Shown: piece by piece, positions 57,857-64,000 of the stretch | Layout: each line of letters begins with the position of its first letter | Numbering within the stretch: position 1 is the first letter of the stretch | Assembly (NCBI GenBank): GCA_963771835.1 | Contig: CAVYVA010000002.1 | Location: forward strand, 372,001 to 436,000 | Direction of reading: 5' to 3' | DNA from: CAVQCJ01 sp963771835 | GTDB taxonomy: Bacteria; Actinomycetota; Actinomycetes; Prado026 | DNA length: 64,000 bases | Position numbers and translations under genes: made by a program | Notes under the pieces: generated by a model | The model's database searches: none | Told to the model about the DNA's origin: nothing | What the model saw: only the letters and a program-made list of their open reading frames with translations

Positions 57857-58305
57857 CCGCCCTGCTCGACGTACCGGGCCAACCGGCGCAACGACGCGCG
57901 GACCCCAGCGACCATCGCTGGGCGTACCAGCGGCCACCCGGCCCGGCCCAGCCGTCCCAGCGGCAGGTCGAGCTCCTCGGTCCAGACGAACCGCGACCGG
58001 CCGCCCGGGAGCGCGAACACCTCGAAGATGCCCTCGCCGCGGACGACCGAGCCGGTGTGCCGCACGACGCAGCGGTTCGGCGGCTCCCACTCGGTGATGA
58101 CCATCGGGTCGGTGACGGCCAGCGGTCCGGCACCCGTGACGGCCTCGAGCCTCGCGCCCATGCCCTCGGAGCGGTCGCCGACGACGTGGACCCGGGTCCC
58201 GAGCATCCAGGCGTCCTGGGACTCCCAGTCGACGACCGCCGCCCAGACCGCCTCCACCGGTGCGTCGACGATGACGTCGACGGTGACCACCGACGGTTCA
58301 GCCAC
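57853..58305 (-). CDS. SRPBCC/polyketide-cyclase-like protein
   Basis: 150 residues. VTVDVIVDAPVEAVWAAVVD, WESQDAWMLGTRVHVVGDRS, MVITEWEPPNRCVVRHTGSV and RFVWTEELDLPLGRLGRAGW show the START/Bet v1 helix-grip fold; the C-terminal helix is VRASLRRLARYVEQ. Binds a hydrophobic ligand; role unknown. Coupled on both sides: its GTG lies inside the end of the DivIVA-type gene and its stop overlaps tag. Confidence 0.85.
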   Translation of the reverse strand: MAEPSVVTVDVIVDAPVEAVWAAVVDWESQDAWMLGTRVHVVGDRSEGMGARLEAVTGAGPLAVTDPMVITEWEPPNRCVVRHTGSVVRGEGIFEVFALPGGRSRFVWTEELDLPLGRLGRAGWPLVRPAMVAGVRASLRRLARYVEQGG

Positions 58306-58867
58306 CCGCGGGCTCCGGCGGGCCGTCCTGTGCGGGTCCGTCTCCGGAGGCGGGAGCGGCGAACCTGCCGTCGGTCTGCTGGAACGGGACGATCATGGTC
58401 CGGCCGACCTGGACCTCGTCGTCCTCGGTGTCGGGCTGCTCGACCTGGGGCTGCTCGACCTGGGGCTGCTCGACCTGGGGCTGCTCGACCTGGGGCTGCT
58501 CGACCTCGGGCTGCTCGACCTCGGGCTGCTCGGCCTCGGGCTGCTCCGCCGCAGGCTCGGTGGCCGGCGGTTCGGCGACCCCTGCTTCGCGTACCTCGCG
58601 CTCGAGGACCGCGATGCGCTCGTCCCTGGCCTCCAGGTCCAACGCCAGGCGGTCAAGGACGTCGTCGACCTCGTCCATCCGGTAGCCACGCAGCCCGACC
58701 GAGAACCGGACCTGGTCGACGTCGGCGCGCGCCAGCGGGCCGTCGGCGGGCAGCGCCAGGTCAGGACGGTCGGGCTCGGCCGCGGTGAGCCCTTCGCCGC
58801 GCCCGGCGGCGACCACCGCGACGCCGCCGAGGACGAGGATGCCCAGCAAGACCCAGACGAGTGCCAC
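58298..58867 (-). CDS. DivIVA-domain membrane protein with EQPxV repeats
   Basis: 189 residues. An N-terminal membrane helix (VWVLLGILVLGGVAVVAAG), then a short DivIVA motif RFSVGLRGYRMDEVDDVLDR with a coiled coil (LALDLEARDERIAVLEREV), then a low-complexity tail of EQPEV/EQPQV pentapeptides encoded by seven 15-bp repeats (58436-58540). The Phe-x-x-x-x-x-Gly-Tyr-x-x-x-x-Val-Asp pattern is the membrane-curvature/septal targeting motif seen in the Rv1209-type protein at this locus. Probably envelope- or division-associated. Confidence 0.82.
   Translation of the reverse strand: MALVWVLLGILVLGGVAVVAAGRGEGLTAAEPDRPDLALPADGPLARADVDQVRFSVGLRGYRMDEVDDVLDRLALDLEARDERIAVLEREVREAGVAEPPATEPAAEQPEAEQPEVEQPEVEQPQVEQPQVEQPQVEQPQVEQPDTEDDEVQVGRTMIVPFQQTDGRFAAPASGDGPAQDGPPEPAGG
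58436..58540. repeat. Seven 15-bp coding repeats (EQPxV)
   Basis: Four copies of CTGCTCGACCTGGGG, two of CTGCTCGACCTCGGG and one variant, in frame with the DivIVA-type gene on the minus strand. Likely length-variable by slippage. Confidence 0.9.
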
Positions 58868-58921
58868 GGCCCCGATCGTGCCACGCTGAGGGCTCCCCGA
58901 CCGGCAGGAGGAGCCGTGCCG

Positions 58922-59779
58922 ATGCGGCTGGGAGCCCGTACGTTCGCGGACCACGAGCTCGTGGTGATGGCGATCGTCAACCGCACGCCGGACTCGTTCT
59001 ACGACCGCGGTGCGACTTTCTCCGACGGTGCAGCGCTGGACGCCGTCGACCGGGCTGTCGACGAAGGCGCTGCGATCGTCGACGTCGGCGGCGTGAAGGC
59101 GGGTCCCGGTGACGACGTCGACGCCGCCGAGGAGATCCGGCGGACCGCGACCTTCGTAGCCCAGGTGCGGGCCCGCTACCCCGGGCTGGTGATCAGCGTC
59201 GACACGTGGCGGCACGAGGTCGCCGACGTCGTGTGCGCGGAAGGTGCCGACCTGGTCAACGACGCGTGGGGTGGGGTCGACCCGAAGCTGCTCGAGGTCG
59301 CGGCCGCCGCGGACGCCGGGTACGTCTGCACGCACGCCGGCGGGTACGCGCCACGGACCCGGCCGCACCGGGTCGCCTACGACGACGTCGTCGCCGACGT
59401 GCTGCGGACCACGGTCGGCCTGGCCGAGCGCGCCGTCGCGGCCGGGGTGCGCGCCGACGCCGTGCTCATCGACCCCGGGCACGACTTCGGCAAGAACACC
59501 CGCCACTCGCTGGAGTCGACCCGGCGGCTGGGCGAGCTCGTCGCCACCGGGTGGCCGGTCCTGGTCTCGTTGTCCAACAAGGACTTCGTCGGCGAGACGC
59601 TGGACCGTCCCGTCGGTGAGCGGCTGGTCGGGACGCTGGCCGCGACGTCGGTCAGCGCGTGGCTCGGCGCCCGCGTCTTCCGCGCCCACAACGTCGCCGA
59701 GACCAGGCAGACGCTCGACATGGTGGCGTCGATCGCCGGGACCCGTCCCCCGGCCGTCGCCCGCCGCGGGCTGGCGTGA
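58922..59779 (+). CDS. folP2: Dihydropteroate synthase family protein (FolP2-like)
   Basis: 285 residues. VVMAIVNRTPDSFYDRGATF (pterin loop), AIVDVGGVKAGPGDDVDAAE, VISVDTWRHEVADVV, ADLVNDAWGG, VLIDPGHDFGKNTRHSLEST and PVLVSLSNKDFVGETLDRPV match the DHPS fold. It has D-x-G-G-V-K where classical FolP has D-I-G-G-E-S, as in the mycobacterial FolP2 paralogue reported to lack DHPS activity. The real folate role is thus doubtful. ATG 58922 has AGGAGGAG about 9 bases upstream. Confidence 0.85.
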   Translation: MRLGARTFADHELVVMAIVNRTPDSFYDRGATFSDGAALDAVDRAVDEGAAIVDVGGVKAGPGDDVDAAEEIRRTATFVAQVRARYPGLVISVDTWRHEVADVVCAEGADLVNDAWGGVDPKLLEVAAAADAGYVCTHAGGYAPRTRPHRVAYDDVVADVLRTTVGLAERAVAAGVRADAVLIDPGHDFGKNTRHSLESTRRLGELVATGWPVLVSLSNKDFVGETLDRPVGERLVGTLAATSVSAWLGARVFRAHNVAETRQTLDMVASIAGTRPPAVARRGLA

Positions 59780-59843
59780 CGACCGGCCCGCTCAGGTCTG
59801 CCCCTCGAGGTACTCCTCCGCCTCCTCGCGACCGCGCGGGTGG

Positions 59844-60449
59844 TCACGGACCGGCTCGGCCGCCCGCGGCCGCGATCCCGGCGGCCAACGCGTCGAAGGC
59901 GTTGCCGACCGTGCGCACCCACTGCACGGCGGCCGCGGCCGCCGGGCGGACGAAGCCGGCCTCGACCAGCGCCTCGACCTGCGCGCGCAGCGGCTGGTAC
60001 AGGTCGTCCGGGTCCAGCACCACCACCGGCTTGCCGTGCATCCCCAGCGACCGCGCGACCCAGATCTCGAGGAGCTCCTCGAGAGTCCCGATGCCGCCGG
60101 GGAGCGCGAGGAACGCGTCGGCCCGAGCGTCCATCAGCCCCTTGCGATCGCGCATGCCCTCGGTGACCACGAGCTCGTCGGCCTGGTGGTCGGCGACCTC
60201 GGCGGCCTCCAGCGCACGCGGGATCACCCCGAGCGTGTGCGCTCCGCCCGCCCGCGCCGCCCGCGCGACCGCGCCCATCATCGACACCGAGCCGCCGCCC
60301 GAGACGAGCCGCCAGCCACGCTCGGCGACCGCGGCTCCGACCTGCGCCGCGAGCTCGACGTACGCCGGGTCGATGCGTTCGCTCGACGAGCAGAAGACGC
60401 ACAGCGCCGGCGGGGGCCCCGCCATCGGGACAGCGGCGTCCGGGCTCAC
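59844..60449 (-). CDS. LOG-family protein (TIGR00730-like), first paralogue
   Basis: 201 residues. LCVFCSSSERIDPAYVELAA, RLVSGGGSVSMMGAVARAA, GVIPRAL, RKGLMDARADAFLALPGG and IGTLEELLEIW. The PGGxGTxxE motif and Arg/Lys of the nucleotide site identify the Lonely-Guy fold, which hydrolyses cytokinin or purine nucleoside monophosphates. GTG 60449 overlaps the stop of the second LOG gene (GTGA). Corresponds to the Rv1205-type gene of the mycobacterial locus. Confidence 0.88.
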   Translation of the reverse strand: MSPDAAVPMAGPPPALCVFCSSSERIDPAYVELAAQVGAAVAERGWRLVSGGGSVSMMGAVARAARAGGAHTLGVIPRALEAAEVADHQADELVVTEGMRDRKGLMDARADAFLALPGGIGTLEELLEIWVARSLGMHGKPVVVLDPDDLYQPLRAQVEALVEAGFVRPAAAAAVQWVRTVGNAFDALAAGIAAAGGRAGP

Positions 60450-61309
60450 GTGCCGTTGCGGGGCGGCTCGCCGGCGGCCCGCATCTCGGCGTCCGCCAGC
60501 GCGACCAGCGAGGCACGCTCGTTCGACGAGCGCACCTCACGCTCCCGGCCGGCCATCGTCAGGGCGGCGATCGCCTCGTCCAGGTCGTCGGTGAGGTGCA
60601 CCAGACCGAGGTCGGGCACGGAGATCTTCCCGGACGGCAGGACGGTCGCGCGCAGCCAGTCGAGCAGCCCGCCCCAGTACTGCGTGCCGACCAGCACCAC
60701 GGGGAAGGCCGTGACCTTGCGCGTCTGCACCAGAGTCAGCGCCTCGAACAGCTCGTCGAGGGTGCCGAAACCGCCCGGCAGCACGACGAAGCCCTGCGAG
60801 TACTTCACGAACATCGTCTTCCGGGCGAAGAAGTACCGGAACACGATGCCGACGTCGACCCAGTCGTTCATCTTCTGCTCGAAGGGCAGCTCGATCCCGA
60901 GTCCGACCGACACCCCGCCGGCGTCGCAGCAGCCTTTGTTGGCGCCCTCCATCACCCCGGGGCCACCGCCGGTGATGACGGCGTAGCCGGCATCGGCCAG
61001 CGCAGCCCCGAGCCGCTCCGCGAACCGGTACTCGTCGTGGTCCCGCGGCGTCCTCGCGCTGCCGAACACGGACACAGCCGGTCCGAGCTCGGCGAGCGTG
61101 CCGAAACCCTCGACGAACTCGGACTGGATCCGCAGCACCCGCCACGGGTCGGTGTGCACCCAGTCGGTCGGCCCGCGCGAGTCCAGCAGCCGCTGGTCGG
61201 TGGTGCTGTCCGGGACCTGGTTGCCGCGCAGCCGTACCGGTCCGCGCTGACGCTCCTGGGACTGCGCCCGGTGCTCCGGTGCCGGCATCTCGGGCTGGGG
61301 ATCGCTCAC
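60446..61309 (-). CDS. LOG-family protein, second, larger paralogue
   Basis: 287 residues: a polar N-terminal extension of about 75 residues, then the LOG domain with VSVFGSARTPRDHDEYRFAE, AVITGGGPGVMEGANKGCCD, FFARKTMFVKYSQGFVVLPG and GFGTLDELFEALTLVQ. All catalytic positions are retained. GTG 61309 follows TAGCGT by 6 nt. The tandem arrangement of two divergent LOG paralogues in one coupled operon is notable. Confidence 0.88.
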   Translation of the reverse strand: MSDPQPEMPAPEHRAQSQERQRGPVRLRGNQVPDSTTDQRLLDSRGPTDWVHTDPWRVLRIQSEFVEGFGTLAELGPAVSVFGSARTPRDHDEYRFAERLGAALADAGYAVITGGGPGVMEGANKGCCDAGGVSVGLGIELPFEQKMNDWVDVGIVFRYFFARKTMFVKYSQGFVVLPGGFGTLDELFEALTLVQTRKVTAFPVVLVGTQYWGGLLDWLRATVLPSGKISVPDLGLVHLTDDLDEAIAALTMAGREREVRSSNERASLVALADAEMRAAGEPPRNGT

Positions 61310-61315
61310 GGCTCC

Positions 61316-61321
61316 ACGCTA
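61316..61321 (-). promoter_or_regulatory. -10 TAGCGT, leaderless layout
   Basis: On the minus strand TAGCGT (61321-61316) ends 6 nt before GTG 61309. Confidence 0.5.
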
Positions 61322-61389
61322 GCCCGGCCGGCCGGGCCTGCCGGGGACGTTCAGGGGCCGTTCACCCGACCGCCGAGGTTGCGCCTGGA

Positions 61390-61426
61390 ATAGTTCTATG
61401 TTCAACTATGTTCATTGAGCATTCAA
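61390..61426 (+). promoter_or_regulatory. AT-rich operator cluster upstream of the YceI gene
   Basis: Three overlapping elements: a dyad ATAGTT (61390-61395)/AACTAT (61404-61409), a 10-bp-spaced direct repeat CTATGTTCA (61396-61404 and 61406-61414), and the palindrome TTGA-GCAT-TCAA (61415-61426). It is the most AT-rich stretch of the window. MarR-type repressors bind similar TTGAA/TTCAA dyads. The start codon is 52 bp downstream. Confidence 0.65.
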
Positions 61427-61477
61427 CAAAGTCGGAGAGCCTCCACCGCTCTCCGCCGGAGCCCCGAGGAGCACCCC

Positions 61478-62038
61478 ATGACCGACCTTTCGACCGTCAG
61501 CGGTACCTGGAACCTGGACGTCGCGCACACGCGGCTCGGCTTCGCGGCCAAGCACGCGATGGTCACGACCGTGCGAGGCGCGTTCGGTGAGTTCGAGGGC
61601 TCCCTGACCCTCGACGGCGACAACCCGGCCGACTCACGTGCCGAGGTCACCATCCAGGCCGCGAGCTTCAACAGCGGCAACGAGCAGCGCGACGGCCACG
61701 TCCGCGGCGCCGACTTCCTGGACGTCGAGAGCTACCCCACGCTGACCTTCCGTTCCACCGAGGTCCGCACCGACGGCGACGAGTTCGTGCTCGTCGGCGA
61801 CCTGACCATCCGCGGCACCACCCGGCCCGTCCAGATCGCGGTCGAGCTCGAGGGCGTGGAGAAGGACCCGTTCGGGAACCAGCGCATCGGGTTCTCCGGC
61901 GAGACCACGATCAGCCGCAAGGAGTTCGGCCTGACCTGGAACGTCCCGCTCGACGGCGGCGGCCTCCTCGTCTCGGACAAGGTGAAGATCACCCTGGACG
62001 TCTCGGCGGTCCGCGTGGACGTGCTCGCGAACGCCTGA
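61478..62038 (+). CDS. YceI-family lipocalin-like protein
   Basis: 186 residues. SGTWNLDVAHTRLGFAAKHA, TVRGAFGEFEGSLTLDG, QRDGHVRGADFLDVESYPTL, LTIRGTTRPVQIAVELEGV and GFSGETTISRKEFGLTWNVP are the YceI barrel signatures; it binds polyisoprenoid-type lipids. No signal peptide, so it is cytoplasmic as in most actinobacteria. ATG 61478 has GAGGAG seven bases upstream. The upstream operator cluster implies tight regulation. Confidence 0.92.
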   Translation: MTDLSTVSGTWNLDVAHTRLGFAAKHAMVTTVRGAFGEFEGSLTLDGDNPADSRAEVTIQAASFNSGNEQRDGHVRGADFLDVESYPTLTFRSTEVRTDGDEFVLVGDLTIRGTTRPVQIAVELEGVEKDPFGNQRIGFSGETTISRKEFGLTWNVPLDGGGLLVSDKVKITLDVSAVRVDVLANA

Positions 62039-62107
62039 CCCGACCTGCCTGCTCCGGCCTGCGGCCCCGGCGCCCTCAAGGGTTCCGGGGCCGCGGCCTG
62101 TCCTCCC

Positions 62108-63191
62108 TCAGGGAACCCCGCCCTCATGAACCCCGGTGAGCCAGGTCCGCAGGCGGTCCTCGCACTCGACGATCTGCGCCACCGGCACGCTCTCCTCGCG
62201 GGTATGGGCGAGCTCGGGGTCGCCGGGGCCGTAGTTGACCGCGGGGATGCCCAGCGCCGCGAAGCGCGCCACGTCCGTCCAGCCGAACTTCGGCCGCGGC
62301 TGCCCCCCGACCGAGGCCAGGAAGGCGACCACAGCCGGGGCGCCGAGGCCAGGGCCGCGCTCCCGCCGCGCCGTCCAGCCGCTCCACCTCGAACCCGTCG
62401 AAGACCTCCCGCGTGTGGTCCTCGGCCTCGTCCAGCGTGCGGTCGGGAGCGAACCGGTAGTTGACCGTCACCGTGCACTCGTCCGGGATGACGTTGCCGG
62501 CCACCCCGCCGGCGATCCGCACCGCGTTGAGCCCTTCGCGGTACTCGAGTCCGTCGACGAGCACCCGCCGTGGCTCGTAGGCCCGCAGCCGGTCCAGCAC
62601 CGGGGCTGCTGCGTGGATGGCGTTGACGCCGGTCCACGAGCGCGCGCTGTGCGCGCGCCGCCCCTCGGTCCGCACCCGCACCCGCAGGCTCCCCTGGCAG
62701 CCGGCCTCGACGGTCGCTCCGGTGGGCTCCATCAGGACGGCCAGGTCGGCGGTGAGCCAGTCGGGGTGCCGCTCGGCCAGGCGGCGCAGGCCGTTGCGCG
62801 GCTCCTCGACCTCCTCGCCGTCGTAGAAGACGTACGTGACGTCGTGGCCGGGTTCTGGCAGCGACGCGGCCAGCCGGAGCGCGACCGCGACGCCGCCTTT
62901 CATGTCGCAGGCCCCGAGCCCGTGCAGCACCCCGCGGTCGATCCGGCCAGGGAAGTTGCCCGCCTCCGGCACGGTGTCCAGGTGCCCGGCCAGCACGACC
63001 CGCTGCGCACGTCCGATCGACGTCCTCGCCACCACCGCGTCGCCGTCGCGGTGCACCTGCAGGTGCTCGAGCCCGGTCAGCGCCGTCTGCACGGCGTCCG
63101 CCAGCTCACCCTCGGAACCGCTCACCGAGTACACGTCGACCAGCGCCGCGGCCAGCGTCGGGCCGTCCTGACCCAGGTCCAGGGTGATCAC
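62108..63191 (-). CDS. dapE: Succinyl-diaminopimelate desuccinylase, apparent +1 frameshift
   Basis: About 360 residues if repaired. Peptidase M20 with metal ligands in LAGHLDTVP, GLGACDMKGG, YDGEEVEEP and LMEPTGATVEAGCQG. The last step before meso-DAP in the succinylase lysine/peptidoglycan pathway, paired with dapD next door. The frame breaks near 62357: GFEVERLDGAAGA is followed, one base later, by GPGLGAPAVVAFLASVGGQP and the final ligand region NYGPGDPELAHTREESV. Unrepaired, the protein loses that C-terminal His. As the enzyme should be essential, a sequence error is likely. GTG 63191 has a -10 six bases upstream. Confidence 0.82.
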
Positions 63192-63196
63192 CCGGC

Positions 63197-63203
63197 TACC
63201 GTA
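63197..63203. promoter_or_regulatory. Shared bidirectional -10 of dapE and dapD
   Basis: TACCGTA. TACCGT (plus, 63197-63202) ends 6 nt before the dapD GTG; TACGGT (minus, 63203-63198) ends 6 nt before the dapE GTG. The two start codons are only 17 bp apart. Confidence 0.65.
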
Positions 63204-63208
63204 GCGGC

Positions 63209-64000
63209 GTGGACGAGGCACCCGGCGGGCGCAGCGCGGCAGGGGTCGGGCTGGCGACGTACGACCGCGACGGCCGCGTGCTCGACGTGTACTTCCCGCA
63301 GCCGGTGCTCGGCCCGGACGCGCCGGTGCCTGCCGGGCTGGCCGACCTGGCCGGCACCGACGAGCTGCGCCGGACCCGCAGCGAGATCGTGGTGATCGCT
63401 GCCGAGCTCGACGCGCCGCCCGCCGACGCGACCGATGTGTACCTGCGCCTGCACCTGCTCTCGCACCGGCTGGTCCGACCGCACGGCTGCTCGCTGGAGG
63501 GACTGTTCGGGTTGCTGTCCAACGTGGTCTGGACGAGCGCCGGTCCGTGCGCCGTCGACGACTTCGAGGCGGTCCGCACCGGCCTGCGCGGTCGCGCGCC
63601 GCTGACCGTCCTCGGCGTGGACAAGTTCCCGCGGATGGTCGACTACGTGCTGCCGACGGGCGTGCGGATCGCCGACGCCGACCGGGTGCGGCTCGGCGCG
63701 CACCTGGCCGAGGGCACCACCGTGATGCACGAGGGGTTCGTCAACTACAACGCCGGGACGCTCGGCGCGTCGATGGTCGAGGGCCGGATCTCCGCCGGCG
63801 TCGTCGTCGACGACGGCTCGGACATCGGCGGCGGGGCCTCGGTCATGGGGACGCTGTCCGGGGGCGGCAAGGAGGTCGTCCGGATCGGGCGTCGCTGCCT
63901 CGTCGGGGCCAATGCCGGCATCGGTATCTCGCTCGGGGACGACTGCGTGGTCGAGGCCGGCTGCTACGTCACCGCCGGCGCCAAGGTGGTGCTCCCGGAC
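63209..64000 (+). CDS. dapD: Tetrahydrodipicolinate N-succinyltransferase, actinobacterial type, partial
   Basis: Partial: the 3' end is outside the window (264 codons present). GLATYDRDGRVLDVYFPQPV, RLHLLSHRLVRPHGCSLEGL, FGLLSNVVWTSAGPCAVDDF, then the left-handed beta-helix with VLGVDKFPRMVDYVLPTGVR, GAHLAEGTTVMHEGFVNYNA, GTLGASMVEGRISAGVVVDD and SDIGGGASVMGTLSGGG. These blocks belong to the long DapD of mycobacteria and relatives. It succinylates tetrahydrodipicolinate using succinyl-CoA in the DAP pathway, with dapE divergent alongside. Confidence 0.93.
   Translation, partial: MDEAPGGRSAAGVGLATYDRDGRVLDVYFPQPVLGPDAPVPAGLADLAGTDELRRTRSEIVVIAAELDAPPADATDVYLRLHLLSHRLVRPHGCSLEGLFGLLSNVVWTSAGPCAVDDFEAVRTGLRGRAPLTVLGVDKFPRMVDYVLPTGVRIADADRVRLGAHLAEGTTVMHEGFVNYNAGTLGASMVEGRISAGVVVDDGSDIGGGASVMGTLSGGGKEVVRIGRRCLVGANAGIGISLGDDCVVEAGCYVTAGAKVVLPD

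Noticed and set aside
58436..58540. Possible non-coding minisatellite
   Set aside because: The 15-bp units are in frame inside the DivIVA-type gene and encode EQPxV repeats.
1..64000. tRNA, rRNA, riboswitch, insertion sequence or phage integration site
   Set aside because: I looked for cloverleaf T-loops, transposase or integrase motifs and long terminal repeats by eye and saw none; a dedicated covariance-model scan would be needed to exclude small RNAs.

Overview
The window is chromosomal DNA of a very GC-rich actinobacterium. Third codon positions are almost all G or C, GTG starts are common, and many genes overlap as GTGA or ATGA. The right half follows the order I recall for the Mycobacterium tuberculosis Rv1201c-Rv1232c region, in inverted orientation. 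No mycobacterium-specific genes are present, so a soil-type actinomycete outside Mycobacterium is likely; I cannot name a genus. I found no rRNA, tRNA, insertion sequence, prophage or CRISPR array.

Layout. 1-7.3 kb: a truncated trmO, then a compact type VII-like (WXG100/EccC) cluster. It has two small WXG100-family proteins, a 499-residue protein ending in an RNase A-like toxin domain, a divergent three-ATPase EccC and a ubiquitin-like YukD-type protein. No EccB, EccD, EccE, mycosin or obvious immunity gene lies beside it. 7.3-12.6 kb: a SpoIIE-type phosphatase, an Eis-like acetyltransferase, DUF429, an aminoglycoside-phosphotransferase-fold kinase and a hemerythrin. 12.7-24 kb: pepN, a histidine kinase-response regulator-malQ operon, an HNH nuclease, a prolyl oligopeptidase and an MscS channel. 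24-31 kb: a Tat-exported DUF1501/DUF1800 pair, truncated hemoglobin, thioesterase, EttA and an SsbB-like protein. 31-43.7 kb: a SARP regulator carrying an NB-ARC remnant, transporters, a polyol kinase/FAD dehydrogenase operon, a CitE-type lyase, an EamA transporter, PhzF and a lipoprotein.

43.8-64 kb holds the conserved actinobacterial block: MgtE-N/CBS protein, DUF1003, Mrp, then an accessory insert (methyltransferase, GNAT, two secreted proteins), then tatB-htrA-rseB-rseA-sigE, a divergent O-methyltransferase, DUF3117, a PaaX-type regulator, tag, an SRPBCC protein, a DivIVA-type protein, folP2-like, two LOG proteins, YceI, dapE and dapD (cut by the window end).

Three themes cut across regions. 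First, at least fifteen genes have a -10-like hexamer (mostly TAGNNT or CANNNT) ending 6-7 nt before the start codon, the layout expected for leaderless mRNAs. In three places the TAG stop of one gene is the first half of the next gene's -10. Second, eight apparent frameshifts in five genes are all of the same +1 type. Third, several genes have short tandem duplications sitting exactly on a stop or start codon.
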